From NCBI GenBank assembly GCA_017462755.1, contig JAFTQM010000065.1, positions 1-51,266 on the forward strand: a stretch of 51,266 nt of DNA. The letters are read 5' to 3'. Positions 16,051-23,641 of the stretch are shown here, piece by piece. The stretch is from Lachnospiraceae bacterium (GTDB lineage: Bacteria > Bacillota > Clostridia > Lachnospirales > Lachnospiraceae). Numbering within the stretch: position 1 is the stretch's first letter; the number at the start of each line of letters is the position of its first letter. The notes beneath the pieces were generated by a model. The model had not been told where the DNA came from. It saw only the letters and a list, made by a program, of their open reading frames with translations, and did not search any database. A program made the translations under genes and the position numbers.

Positions 16051-17877
16051 TTAGATTTCCGTCGTTTCGAACAATGCCTCAAACTCTTCTCTGCCAATGC
16101 GTTCCTTCGCAATCAGCAGCTCTGCACACCGATGCAGAATGTCCATATTGTCCTGCAGCATCTTCTTGGCTTCGTTATAGCACTCGTCGATAATTCTACG
16201 AACCTCTTCGTCAATCTGGGATGCCACCGCTTCACTGAAGCTTCTGGTATGTGCAAGATCGCGGCCGATAAATACCTCATCTCCGTCGGTCTCATAGTTT
16301 ACCATACCGATGCTTTCCGAGAAAACATAGCGGGTTACCATATTTCTGGCGGTATTGGTTGCCGATTTGATATCCTGCGATGCTCCGGTTGTCACATCGT
16401 CAAAAATCAGCTCCTCTGCGATTCTTCCGCCCAGGCTTACGATAATATCCTGACGCATCCGGCCCTTGGTATTAAACATCTCATCCTTTTCCGGCAGCGG
16501 CATGGTATAGCCTGCTGCTCCATTGCCGGTCGGGATAATCGAAACGGTATATACCGGTCCGACATCCGGAAGCAAGTGGAACAGGATTGCATGACCTGCC
16601 TCATGATAAGCCGTAATCTTCTTCTCCTTCTCGGAAATGACACGGCTCTTCTTTTCCTTACCGATACCTACTTTAATAAAGGAACGCTTGATATCCTCTG
16701 CACGAATGTAGTCGCGCTCTTCCTTCGCTGCATTGATGGCAGCTTCGTTTAACAGGTTTTCCAAATCTGCACCGGTAAAGCCTGCCGTCGTCTGCGCTAC
16801 CTGCTGCAAATCAACATCATCACCCAACGGCTTGCCCTTGGCATGCACCTGCAAAATCTCCTGTCTGCCCTTCACATCCGGTCTGCCTACGACTACCTTA
16901 CGGTCAAAACGTCCCGGACGAAGGATGGCAGGGTCTAAGATATCGACACGGTTGGTTGCTGCCAGCACAATGATACCCTCATTGTCGCCAAAACCATCCA
17001 TCTCTACCAGCATCTGATTCAAGGTCTGCTCACGCTCATCGTGGCCGCCGCCCATACCGGTACCACGGCGTCTTGCGACCGCATCAATCTCATCAATAAA
17101 TACAATACAAGGTGCATTCTTCTTTGCATCTGCAAACAAATCACGCACACGCGAAGCACCAACACCGACAAACATCTCTACGAAATCCGAACCGGAAATC
17201 GAGAAAAACGGTACTCCGGCTTCTCCTGCAACTGCCTTTGCCAGCAAGGTCTTACCGGTTCCCGGAGGTCCCTCCAGCAAAATACCCTTTGGAATACGTG
17301 CTCCTAACTGAATGTATTTCTTTGGATTCTTTAAGAAGTCAACAATTTCGGTCAGCTCTTCCTTTTCCTCCTGCAGACCTGCAACATCGTTAAAGGTTAC
17401 CGGATTGTTTTCCTGTGTCGTCATACGCGCACGACTCTTACCGAAATTCATTACCTTGCTATTACCACCGCCACCATTCATCGCATTTGCCATGAAGGAG
17501 AACATGAAGATAACCAAAATGACACCAAAGATATACGGAAGTATCTGCCAGATTACGCTCGGCTTCTCAATTCCATGTACCGTCGGACTCAAGCCCGCTT
17601 CACGCGCTGCTACCTCTGCCTCATGTACATCCGTTACCTCAAACACATACGATTTGTCACTTGCACGCAGCACTACCTGCACCTGTCCGGTCGGACTCTC
17701 TTCGTTCTGATAGATGTCTACCTTCAAAATGGCACCATTCTCCAAATCACGCTCATACTCCGTATAACCGTATGTTTCCTTATTGTTTCCGCTAAATCCA
17801 CTACTAAACCAGACTGCGACCACCAAAATCAACAACAAAAACAAATAAAAGCCGTAGCCCTTTACAAACTTACTCAC
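16051..17877 (-). CDS. ftsH: ATP-dependent membrane zinc metalloprotease FtsH
   Basis: 608 residues. Membrane helices at about 9–25 and 109–130 flank the small external domain. The AAA+ module carries Walker A GPPGTGKT (203–210), Walker B FIDEIDA and the second region of homology ([20 protein letters not shown]); the protease module has HEAGH at 425–429. It degrades unassembled membrane proteins and regulators as a hexamer. The start is a GTG at 17877, 10 nt after GGAGG. An ATG lies nearer to the ribosome site but reads only three codons (ATGAGTAAGTGA), because of an 8-bp tandem repeat. Third gene of the tilS–hpt–ftsH operon, an order conserved in Firmicutes. Confidence 0.97.
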   Translation of the reverse strand: MSKFVKGYGFYLFLLLILVVAVWFSSGFSGNNKETYGYTEYERDLENGAILKVDIYQNEESPTGQVQVVLRASDKSYVFEVTDVHEAEVAAREAGLSPTVHGIEKPSVIWQILPYIFGVILVIFMFSFMANAMNGGGGNSKVMNFGKSRARMTTQENNPVTFNDVAGLQEEKEELTEIVDFLKNPKKYIQLGARIPKGILLEGPPGTGKTLLAKAVAGEAGVPFFSISGSDFVEMFVGVGASRVRDLFADAKKNAPCIVFIDEIDAVARRRGTGMGGGHDEREQTLNQMLVEMDGFGDNEGIIVLAATNRVDILDPAILRPGRFDRKVVVGRPDVKGRQEILQVHAKGKPLGDDVDLQQVAQTTAGFTGADLENLLNEAAINAAKEERDYIRAEDIKRSFIKVGIGKEKKSRVISEKEKKITAYHEAGHAILFHLLPDVGPVYTVSIIPTGNGAAGYTMPLPEKDEMFNTKGRMRQDIIVSLGGRIAEELIFDDVTTGASQDIKSATNTARNMVTRYVFSESIGMVNYETDGDEVFIGRDLAHTRSFSEAVASQIDEEVRRIIDECYNEAKKMLQDNMDILHRCAELLIAKERIGREEFEALFETTEI

Positions 17878-17885
17878 TTACTCAT
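17870..17885 (-). repeat. 8-bp tandem duplication at the ftsH start
   Basis: ATGAGTAA followed directly by GTGAGTAA on the minus strand. The first copy gives an ATG that is 8 nt out of frame and ends after three codons; the second copy supplies the in-frame GTG. Confidence 0.75.
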
Positions 17886-17896
17886 TTCCTCCCGTT

Positions 17897-18418
17897 TTAT
17901 AATTCAACCACTCCTATGTAAGGAAGGTTGCGATACTTCTGCTGGTAATCCAGACCATAGCCTACCACAAAAGCATCCGGAATCTGAAAGCCGGTATAAT
18001 CTACCGTTACCTCTGCTTCGCGGCGATCCGGCTTGTCAAGCAGGGTACACAACTTCAGACTCTTCGGATTTCTCTGCTTTAATACCTCCATCAAAGAAGA
18101 CAGGGTACGTCCGGAATCAATGATATCCTCTACGACCAACACGTCCTTGCCCTCAATAGATTCGTCCAAATCCTTCAAAATCCGCACTCTGCCGCTGCTG
18201 GTTGTCTCATTACCATAACTGGACACCGCCATAAAATCCAGAGAACACGGCTCTGTAATGTACTTGGACAGCTCAGTCATAAAATATACGCCGCCCTTCA
18301 GTACGCATACCAGATGAATCGCTTTTCCTGCATAATCTTTGCTGATTTGTACCGCCATCTCTTGTATTTTCTCTGCTACCTCTTCTTTCGGAATCAATAC
18401 ACTAATCTTCTCTGCCAT
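17897..18418 (-). CDS. hpt: Hypoxanthine phosphoribosyltransferase
   Basis: 173 residues, normal length. The PRPP-binding signature VLVVEDIIDSGRTL is at 93–106, with the early CVLKGGVYFMTEL loop and the C-terminal DAFVVGYGLDYQQKYRNLPYI... region typical of Hpt/HprT. It converts hypoxanthine (and guanine) plus PRPP to IMP or GMP in purine salvage. It starts 7 bp after tilS and is followed 11 bp later by the ftsH ribosome region; the tilS–hpt–ftsH set is a single operon. Confidence 0.96.
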   Translation of the reverse strand: MAEKISVLIPKEEVAEKIQEMAVQISKDYAGKAIHLVCVLKGGVYFMTELSKYITEPCSLDFMAVSSYGNETTSSGRVRILKDLDESIEGKDVLVVEDIIDSGRTLSSLMEVLKQRNPKSLKLCTLLDKPDRREAEVTVDYTGFQIPDAFVVGYGLDYQQKYRNLPYIGVVEL

Positions 18419-18425
18419 CGTACAT

Positions 18426-19844
18426 TTATCCTTTCTCTCTTAATTCTGCCACAAGAACACGCTTTGTATTCTCATCGACATAAAGACCATCCTCTGACCG
18501 CACTCCGATACACCACAAAATCCGACTTCCGGCAGCCAGCAGAGCAAGCTGCTCTCGCTCCGCACGCGGCACCTTCCGGTCGATCAACAGCGACTTCAGT
18601 GACTTTTGGCTTCCATCTTTATGTATAATCATATAATCTCCCGGCAGCCTTCTGCGAAGCGCCAGGCTATTCCCTATTTTATCATAATCAAACCATTTCG
18701 TATAGTTACTTTTGGGAATTTTAACGTTTTTTTCATCGTTTGAAAACAAAATCAAGGAAAGTCGCAGTTCCCACTTTCCCAAATCAAGCGTACAAGGAAG
18801 CTCCGAAATCTTCTGATTCTTTGGCTCTTCTGACGGCTCCTGTTCCTTCATTCGACGAAGCTGGAGCTGCTCATAGCTCTTCTCTGCGCGGATTCCATAC
18901 GGCAAATGCAGGCTTCTTCCGGTATCACCGACAAGCAGCTCCTCCAGCGCCTTGATATGCACTCTGCCGAAGTCCTCTGCCCTCCCCGCAAGCTCCTTCC
19001 ATATCCGAAGCCACAGCTGCTCCCGCAGCACCTGCGGTGTTTCCTGCAAGGCATTGACCGAAAGGCATCGTACCGTCCCTGTATCATCGTCTTTGGCATT
19101 TGCCAGAACCACCTTAGGATACCGTTTGTCTGCTTCCTGCTCAAGATATGCCTGCACCCTGCCAAGCTCGACTGCCAGCTCTGCCAGATGCTCGGCTGCT
19201 TTGGCATTGACTCCCTCGGTGGCTGTCGGTAAAATCTGATGCCGAATCCGATTGCGGGTATAGTCCGCGGTCAGATTAGTGGCATCCGTCCGCCATGTCA
19301 GCTGCCGCTCCAGCAAAAACTCCTCAATCTCCGCCCGACTAACTCCAAGCAGCGGTCGGATGATGTTTTCCCTGCAAGCAGGTATTCCGCAAAGTCCCCG
19401 CAGACCACTTCCCCGAAAGGCATGGAACAAAACGGTTTCTGCCTGGTCATTGCGATTGTGCGCCACTGCAATCCTGCTGCAATTACATTCCCGTGCCGCC
19501 TCTGCAAATGCTCGATAGCGCACTAGTCTGCCCGCTTCCTCCACAGAGCAGCCCTCTGCCTTTGCCACCGCCGGCACATCCTCGTATATCACGCGACACG
19601 CAATCTCTCTTTGCTCACACGCTTCCTGCACAAATCGTGCGTCTTCATCCGCCTCGTCCCCACGGATTCCGTGATGGACATGAACCACGAACAATGTCAG
19701 CGCATAGCTTTCCCGAAGCGAATGCAGCACCTCCAGCAGACACATGGAATCTGCACCTCCGGAAACGCCTAATACTACCCGGTCTCCCAATGAGAGCATA
19801 TGAAATTGTTCCAGCTGCTTTTCTACCCTTGCAATAAAGTCCAT
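18426..19844 (-). CDS. tilS: tRNA(Ile)-lysidine synthase
   Basis: 472 residues. The PP-loop SGGADS at 28–33, HVHHGIRGDEADEDARFVQ, and IAVAHNRNDQAETVLF are the TilS N-domain motifs; the C-terminal domains follow (LALRRRLPGDYM..., LKSLLIDRKVPRAERE, PRAERE typical). It changes C34 of tRNA-Ile(CAU) to lysidine so that AUA is read as isoleucine. It leads the tilS–hpt–ftsH operon from a good promoter 39–67 bp upstream. spoIIE lies directly upstream, as in Bacillus. Confidence 0.96.
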   Translation of the reverse strand: MDFIARVEKQLEQFHMLSLGDRVVLGVSGGADSMCLLEVLHSLRESYALTLFVVHVHHGIRGDEADEDARFVQEACEQREIACRVIYEDVPAVAKAEGCSVEEAGRLVRYRAFAEAARECNCSRIAVAHNRNDQAETVLFHAFRGSGLRGLCGIPACRENIIRPLLGVSRAEIEEFLLERQLTWRTDATNLTADYTRNRIRHQILPTATEGVNAKAAEHLAELAVELGRVQAYLEQEADKRYPKVVLANAKDDDTGTVRCLSVNALQETPQVLREQLWLRIWKELAGRAEDFGRVHIKALEELLVGDTGRSLHLPYGIRAEKSYEQLQLRRMKEQEPSEEPKNQKISELPCTLDLGKWELRLSLILFSNDEKNVKIPKSNYTKWFDYDKIGNSLALRRRLPGDYMIIHKDGSQKSLKSLLIDRKVPRAEREQLALLAAGSRILWCIGVRSEDGLYVDENTKRVLVAELREKG

Positions 19845-19882
19845 TTCGACTTCCCTCTTTGCGTAATGTTTTCCTGCCTGTT

Positions 19883-19911
19883 ATTGTACACCAAACCGCC
19901 AGAAAACTCAA
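19883..19911 (-). promoter_or_regulatory. Sigma-A promoter of tilS–hpt–ftsH
   Basis: Minus strand TTGAGT (19911–19906), 17-bp spacer, TACAAT (19888–19883). It lies in the short gap after spoIIE, so tilS can be expressed independently of sporulation. Confidence 0.7.
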
Positions 19912-19932
19912 ATACGAATTCCGATCGCCACG

Positions 19933-21336
19933 TTACATCCCCCTACGAAATACCCCGGTTACCAGCACCGTCATGTCGTCCTTCGGCTGATACTTTTCCC
20001 GAAACATAGCCGCATCCAGAATCGCATTGGCAAGCTCCTGCGGATTGCTGCTTTTCGTTTCTGCCAGTGCCGCCCGCAAAAATGCCTCTCCCTCGATTCC
20101 GTCCAGTACACCATCCGACAGCATAATAATATAATCCCCATGGTAGAGCTTTTTCTTTTTGGTTTCACAGGAGATGCAGGATAAGATACCCGCCGGAAGA
20201 TTATCCGAACACAAGCTCTCCATCCAGTTTTCCCGCAATATGTAGGTTGCCGCCGCTCCCGCCTTCATAAAATCACACATTCCGGTTGCTAAATGCAGCA
20301 CACAGATATCCATTGTCGAGAACATATTATTATCCGTCCGCAGCACAAGCATGGAGTTAATCAGCTTCATTGCAGCTTCCTCCTTAAAGCCTGCCTCCAA
20401 GAACTGCTCCAACAGTTCAATGACCAGCTCGCTTTCTCTGCAGGCTGCCTCACCGCTTCCCATCCCATCGGAGAGCAGCATAATAAATTCATCTCCCTCC
20501 GGGTACAAAAACGAAAAATTATCTCCCGAAATTCGACTGTCCGCACGCGCAGCTCGCGCCACACCGGTCAGCACCTGAAAATTAGCATCCTCACGAAATA
20601 CATATTCAGCATAGTCCCGTCCAATGACATTGCGGGAATCCTCGCCCGGAATCAGCTTTTCTCCCAGCATATTACTAAGCAGCAGCGCTGCCTCCTTGGT
20701 CGTCACACATCTTCCCTTGCGACATTTTGCCGTCATATGCAGCTCGACACCACCGTCCTCTAACTCAATCAAAAGCATCTGACGTGCCTTAATCTGTTTG
20801 AGCCAAAGCTTGGCATATATCGTTCCCGGCAAATACCACGCACGTTTTCCCTTGTGCTCCAGATTTCCTGCGAATTCTCCTACGATTCTCGCCATTTCCG
20901 AAAGCTGGTCTGCTACCGCCTCTCTGCTTTCATTCAGCCTGCTGCGCCAGAGCATACTCTGCCTTACTTGAAAAATACTTCGGTGCAGCTCCTCAATCAA
21001 GCGTCCGCCTTGATTGCAATGTTCCAAAAAGTCCGCATAGCTTTCCCTGCCAGCCTCCGTTTCACCGCTTTGCACCAGAGCTACCAGCTGCTGCATCGCA
21101 TGATAGCTCTCCTTCTGTTCTCTCTCCCAGCAGCGTTCGCACTCTGCACAGCCCTTGCACACCTGAAAGGATACCTCCTCCAAAATCTCCGGTATCATTC
21201 GATCCTCCTGTATCTTCAAAGGCTCTGCAAAGCTCGTTACACTCTTAGATAAGCGCTGAAAGGAACCTGCAATTCCATTCAATCTTCTGCGTATATCGCT
21301 CTGCATCTTCCATTCAATGACTTCTTCCTTCCTCAT
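19933..21336 (-). CDS. spoIIE: SpoIIE-like PP2C phosphatase lacking the membrane domain
   Basis: 467 residues against about 830 in Bacillus SpoIIE. A regulatory segment with four cysteines (VCKGCAECERCW, Cys60/63/66/69) precedes a PP2C phosphatase domain (about 250–465) with all metal-binding aspartates visible: LLSDGMGSGEA, STMDICVLHL, IMLSDGVLDG and PKDDMTVLV. There are no membrane helices; the ten-helix N-terminal region of SpoIIE is absent, and the DNA upstream is a tRNA gene, so it is not a frameshift. Location directly before tilS–hpt–ftsH matches the Bacillus spoIIE locus. Known role: dephosphorylation of SpoIIAA to activate sigma-F in the forespore. Start with GGAG at good spacing. 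Confidence 0.88.
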   Translation of the reverse strand: MRKEEVIEWKMQSDIRRRLNGIAGSFQRLSKSVTSFAEPLKIQEDRMIPEILEEVSFQVCKGCAECERCWEREQKESYHAMQQLVALVQSGETEAGRESYADFLEHCNQGGRLIEELHRSIFQVRQSMLWRSRLNESREAVADQLSEMARIVGEFAGNLEHKGKRAWYLPGTIYAKLWLKQIKARQMLLIELEDGGVELHMTAKCRKGRCVTTKEAALLLSNMLGEKLIPGEDSRNVIGRDYAEYVFREDANFQVLTGVARAARADSRISGDNFSFLYPEGDEFIMLLSDGMGSGEAACRESELVIELLEQFLEAGFKEEAAMKLINSMLVLRTDNNMFSTMDICVLHLATGMCDFMKAGAAATYILRENWMESLCSDNLPAGILSCISCETKKKKLYHGDYIIMLSDGVLDGIEGEAFLRAALAETKSSNPQELANAILDAAMFREKYQPKDDMTVLVTGVFRRGM

Positions 21337-21364
21337 AGCCCGTTACTCCTTTCCCTTTCTTCGG

Positions 21365-21397
21365 ATTATAACGGTTACTATTCCGTTTTTTTGTCAA
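21365..21397 (-). promoter_or_regulatory. Spo0A-type sigma-A promoter of spoIIE (21-bp spacer) with a 0A-like box
   Basis: Minus strand TTGACA (21397–21392) and TATAAT (21370–21365) are both perfect but 21 bp apart, too far for normal sigma-A use. The same unusual spacing is known for the Spo0A-activated spoIIE promoter of B. subtilis. TTTGTCAAA (21390–21398, plus strand) matches the 0A box TTTGTCGAA at eight of nine positions and covers the -35. Weaker TGTCAA-like sites lie just upstream (around 21401–21432). Confidence 0.65.
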
Positions 21398-21436
21398 AAT
21401 CATGGACAAGCATACAAAAATTCATTGACATAATTC

Positions 21437-21448
21437 TTGAGTACTCAA
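21437..21448. repeat. 12-bp perfect palindrome between spoIIE and tRNA-Met
   Basis: TTGAGTACTCAA, located 40 bp upstream of the spoIIE -35. It could be a regulator binding site; no factor can be named. Confidence 0.4.
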
Positions 21449-21468
21449 CATAAAGAAGAACGTAACGT

Positions 21469-21499
21469 AAAAAAAAGAACACTGACTAGCAGTGTTCTT
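21469..21499 (-). terminator. Terminator of tRNA-Met
   Basis: Minus strand AGAACACTG, 5-nt loop, CAGTGTTCT, then a run of T. It starts 11 bp after the tRNA 3' end. Confidence 0.85.
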
Positions 21500-21509
21500 C
21501 TATGATTCG

Positions 21510-21583
21510 TAGCGAGAGGGGGATTCGAACCCTCGACACCACGGGTATGAACCGTGTGCTCTGGCCAACTGAGCTATCTCGCC
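21510..21583 (-). tRNA. tRNA-Met (CAT), elongator
   Basis: Complete cloverleaf of 74 nt on the minus strand: acceptor GGCGAGA/TCTCGCT with a G1·U72 pair, D-arm AGCTCAGTTGG, anticodon stem-loop CACGG-TTCATAC-CCGTG with CAT anticodon, and T-arm GGGTTCGAATCC. The 3' CCA is not encoded (CGA follows). Initiator tRNA is excluded because there is no C1/A72 mismatch and no GGG/CCC anticodon stem; tRNA-Ile2 is less likely because the loop and the G1·U72 pair match elongator Met. Own consensus promoter and terminator. Confidence 0.93.
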
Positions 21584-21598
21584 AAACAGACAATCCAT

Positions 21599-21627
21599 AT
21601 TATATGCAGAAAAAGCCGAATTGTCAA
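21599..21627 (-). promoter_or_regulatory. Consensus promoter of tRNA-Met
   Basis: Minus strand TTGACA (21627–21622), 17-bp spacer, TATAAT (21604–21599): both hexamers perfect, as expected for a strong stable-RNA promoter. Confidence 0.85.
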
Positions 21628-21679
21628 GAACTTTTTTGAAATTCTTTTCAAATCGAACTTTTTCTGCAAAATACACGCT

Positions 21680-23407
21680 TTATTCTTCTCTCACAGCTTC
21701 CTCACGCTCTACACCGTCATAATACGCCTCAAGCTTTTCTCTGCACCGTAAAAATACCATTCCCATCTCCGGATCAAAATGCGTTCCCAGCGATTCCTGC
21801 ATAATCCTGTATGCCTGCTCGTAGCTCATCTTTTCCTTGTAGCAGCGGCGGCTTACCAGCGCATCATATACGTCTGCCAACGCCATGATTCGTGCCTCTA
21901 ACGGAATCTCTTCACCCCTTAGCCTCTCCGGATAACCGGTACCGTCCCAGCGCTCATGATGATAATGCGCGATATTCTTCGCAATCTGCACAAACTCTTC
22001 ATCCTCTACGCCCATCAATACGGTCTCGACAATCTTTTCACCGATTTCGGAATGTACCTTCATCAGACAATATTCTTCTTCTGTATATTTACCCGGTTTT
22101 CTAAGAATACGATCCTCTACCGCAATCTTACCCAAATCGTGCATCGGCGCTGCCTTGATTACATTGCTGCAGAATTTCTCCAGCTCCGGTGTCCGCCGCT
22201 CCATGCTGTTCTTCCACTCATTGACCAGAATCTCTACCACCTTACTGGTACGCTTAATGTGACCACCGGTATTAAAATCACGGTTCTCTACCATATTCGC
22301 CATACCGAGCACCATCTGATTCTGAATCGCCAGTACATGTGCCGTCTTTTCCTCTACCGCATGCTCCAGCTGTTCGTTGTAATTGTTCAGCAGACGGATA
22401 TACTCCTGCTGCTTTGTATCATCCAAAATTTCAATCAGATAACCCTTTTGCTTCTTTTCATGATACATCAGCGGACGAATCTTGCACTTATATTCCACTT
22501 CCCCATGCCGGAAATAGTGTACATTGTTCTCCGGATTTTCCCTAAATTCATCCATCCATACGATAATATGCGTTGTCAGCTTTCCTACCGGTGCAATCAA
22601 GCGGTCCACACGCAGTCTCTTCAGCTCCGGAAACTGCTCCTTCGCTACTTTGTTGCTGTTCAGATAATTGCGCTTCTGGTCAAAGGTCACATAACCGTAT
22701 CCGCTCTGCTCCTCAATCGTATTCCCAACAGTCATCGACACATCATGCATCTGAATCCGGTGAAGCAGCAGTAACAGCACGATACTGTCAATTATATACG
22801 CACAAGGAATGAACTCCAGCTTAATACCTAACAGCTTTTCCACCAAATAAATCAGCATAGACATAATATTGATCAGCACAATATAAATCATGTTCTTGTA
22901 AGAAACGATTCGTTTCTTTGCCAAAACATATGCAATCAATGCCAAATTGAGTATCACATAGCCAACCAGCAATATCAGATACAGGCGGTGTCCCCAGGCA
23001 TACTCCTTCTGTATGTAGGTGATTCCGTCAATCTTCGTCATTTCGACGCTCTTGTAATAAAAATCACCATACTCATAGAACAATACCATCATATAGACCG
23101 CGGTACTGCAGCAAACCATCGGTATCAGGAAGCACCGCTGCACTTTGCCGCGAATTCCGCTCAAATCCAGAATGATAAGACACACGAAAATCGGCAGAAA
23201 CAATCCGCCAATGTAAGCAAGCTTTGTACCAAGCATTGCTACCTCCAGCGTATTTGCCGTTACCGTAATAAAATAGCCGACATTCGCAAAGAAAATAATC
23301 GAAAAGATAATACCAAAGCAAATATTACCACGCTTTTGAAAATGTGCCAAAAATGCAATATTAAATATTGATAATATAATCGCTGCAACATACATTGCCA
23401 ATATCAT
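21680..23407 (-). CDS. 7TM–PAS–HD-GYP cyclic-di-GMP phosphodiesterase
   Basis: 575 residues from the ATG at 23407, which follows GAGGTGA; an in-frame extension to 23440 has no ribosome site. About seven membrane helices in the first 225 residues (histidine-kinase-type 7TM module), a PAS-like domain (about 235–330), a short coiled linker, then HD-GYP. The active site is complete: ENRDFNTGGHIKR, MHDLGKIAVEDRIL, HSEIGEKIV, HYHHERWDGTGYP and ADVYDALVSRRCY. It should hydrolyse c-di-GMP in response to a membrane signal. It is a single gene with a promoter 32–60 bp upstream and follows an ABC exporter operon. Compare the degenerate HD-GYP at 39.5 kb. Confidence 0.9.
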   Translation of the reverse strand: MILAMYVAAIILSIFNIAFLAHFQKRGNICFGIIFSIIFFANVGYFITVTANTLEVAMLGTKLAYIGGLFLPIFVCLIILDLSGIRGKVQRCFLIPMVCCSTAVYMMVLFYEYGDFYYKSVEMTKIDGITYIQKEYAWGHRLYLILLVGYVILNLALIAYVLAKKRIVSYKNMIYIVLINIMSMLIYLVEKLLGIKLEFIPCAYIIDSIVLLLLLHRIQMHDVSMTVGNTIEEQSGYGYVTFDQKRNYLNSNKVAKEQFPELKRLRVDRLIAPVGKLTTHIIVWMDEFRENPENNVHYFRHGEVEYKCKIRPLMYHEKKQKGYLIEILDDTKQQEYIRLLNNYNEQLEHAVEEKTAHVLAIQNQMVLGMANMVENRDFNTGGHIKRTSKVVEILVNEWKNSMERRTPELEKFCSNVIKAAPMHDLGKIAVEDRILRKPGKYTEEEYCLMKVHSEIGEKIVETVLMGVEDEEFVQIAKNIAHYHHERWDGTGYPERLRGEEIPLEARIMALADVYDALVSRRCYKEKMSYEQAYRIMQESLGTHFDPEMGMVFLRCREKLEAYYDGVEREEAVREE

Positions 23408-23438
23408 ATGTAAATCACCTCGTATTGAATATACTATC

Positions 23439-23467
23439 ATTTTACCCTTTTTTCAGCAAAAAAGCAA
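23439..23467 (-). promoter_or_regulatory. Probable promoter of the HD-GYP gene
   Basis: Minus strand TTGCTT (23467–23462), 17-bp spacer, TAAAAT (23444–23439), 32 bp before the start codon. Confidence 0.5.
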
Positions 23468-23520
23468 CGATTTCGTACATTTCCTTCGAGTTTTTTCAAA
23501 ACTAGCTAAATAAGTACTAT

Positions 23521-23585
23521 GAAAAGAGTTTACTCCGTAAACTCCCGCGTGTCAAAGCAATTACTTTCCTTTTACGTCAAAAACA
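23521..23585. repeat. Structured intergenic repeat, short copy
   Basis: Starts GAAAAGAGTTTACTCC; the stem GAGTTTAC/GTAAACTC (23526–23533, 23537–23544) is followed by CCGCG and by AATTACTTTCCTTTTA. The same modules in the same order form the ends of a longer copy at 49168–49310. The stem shows a compensatory change between copies (A-T here, G-C there). Confidence 0.65.
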
Positions 23586-23588
23586 AAA

Positions 23589-23626
23589 CTGACGGAAACG
23601 AACGCATAAGTTTTCGTTTCCGTCAG
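23589..23626 (-). terminator. Terminator of the ABC exporter operon
   Basis: CTGACGGAAACG and CGTTTCCGTCAG form a perfect 12-bp stem with a 14-nt loop, followed on the minus strand by TTTTGTTTTT. It is 16 bp after the stop at 23642. Confidence 0.8.
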
Positions 23627-23641
23627 CTCTGTCATTCTTAT

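Noticed and set aside
21510-21583. tRNA-Ile2 (CAU), the substrate of TilS encoded nearby
   Set aside because: The G1·U72 pair, the TTCATAC loop and the CACGG/CCGTG stem fit elongator tRNA-Met; the Ile2 loop normally reads CTCATAA.
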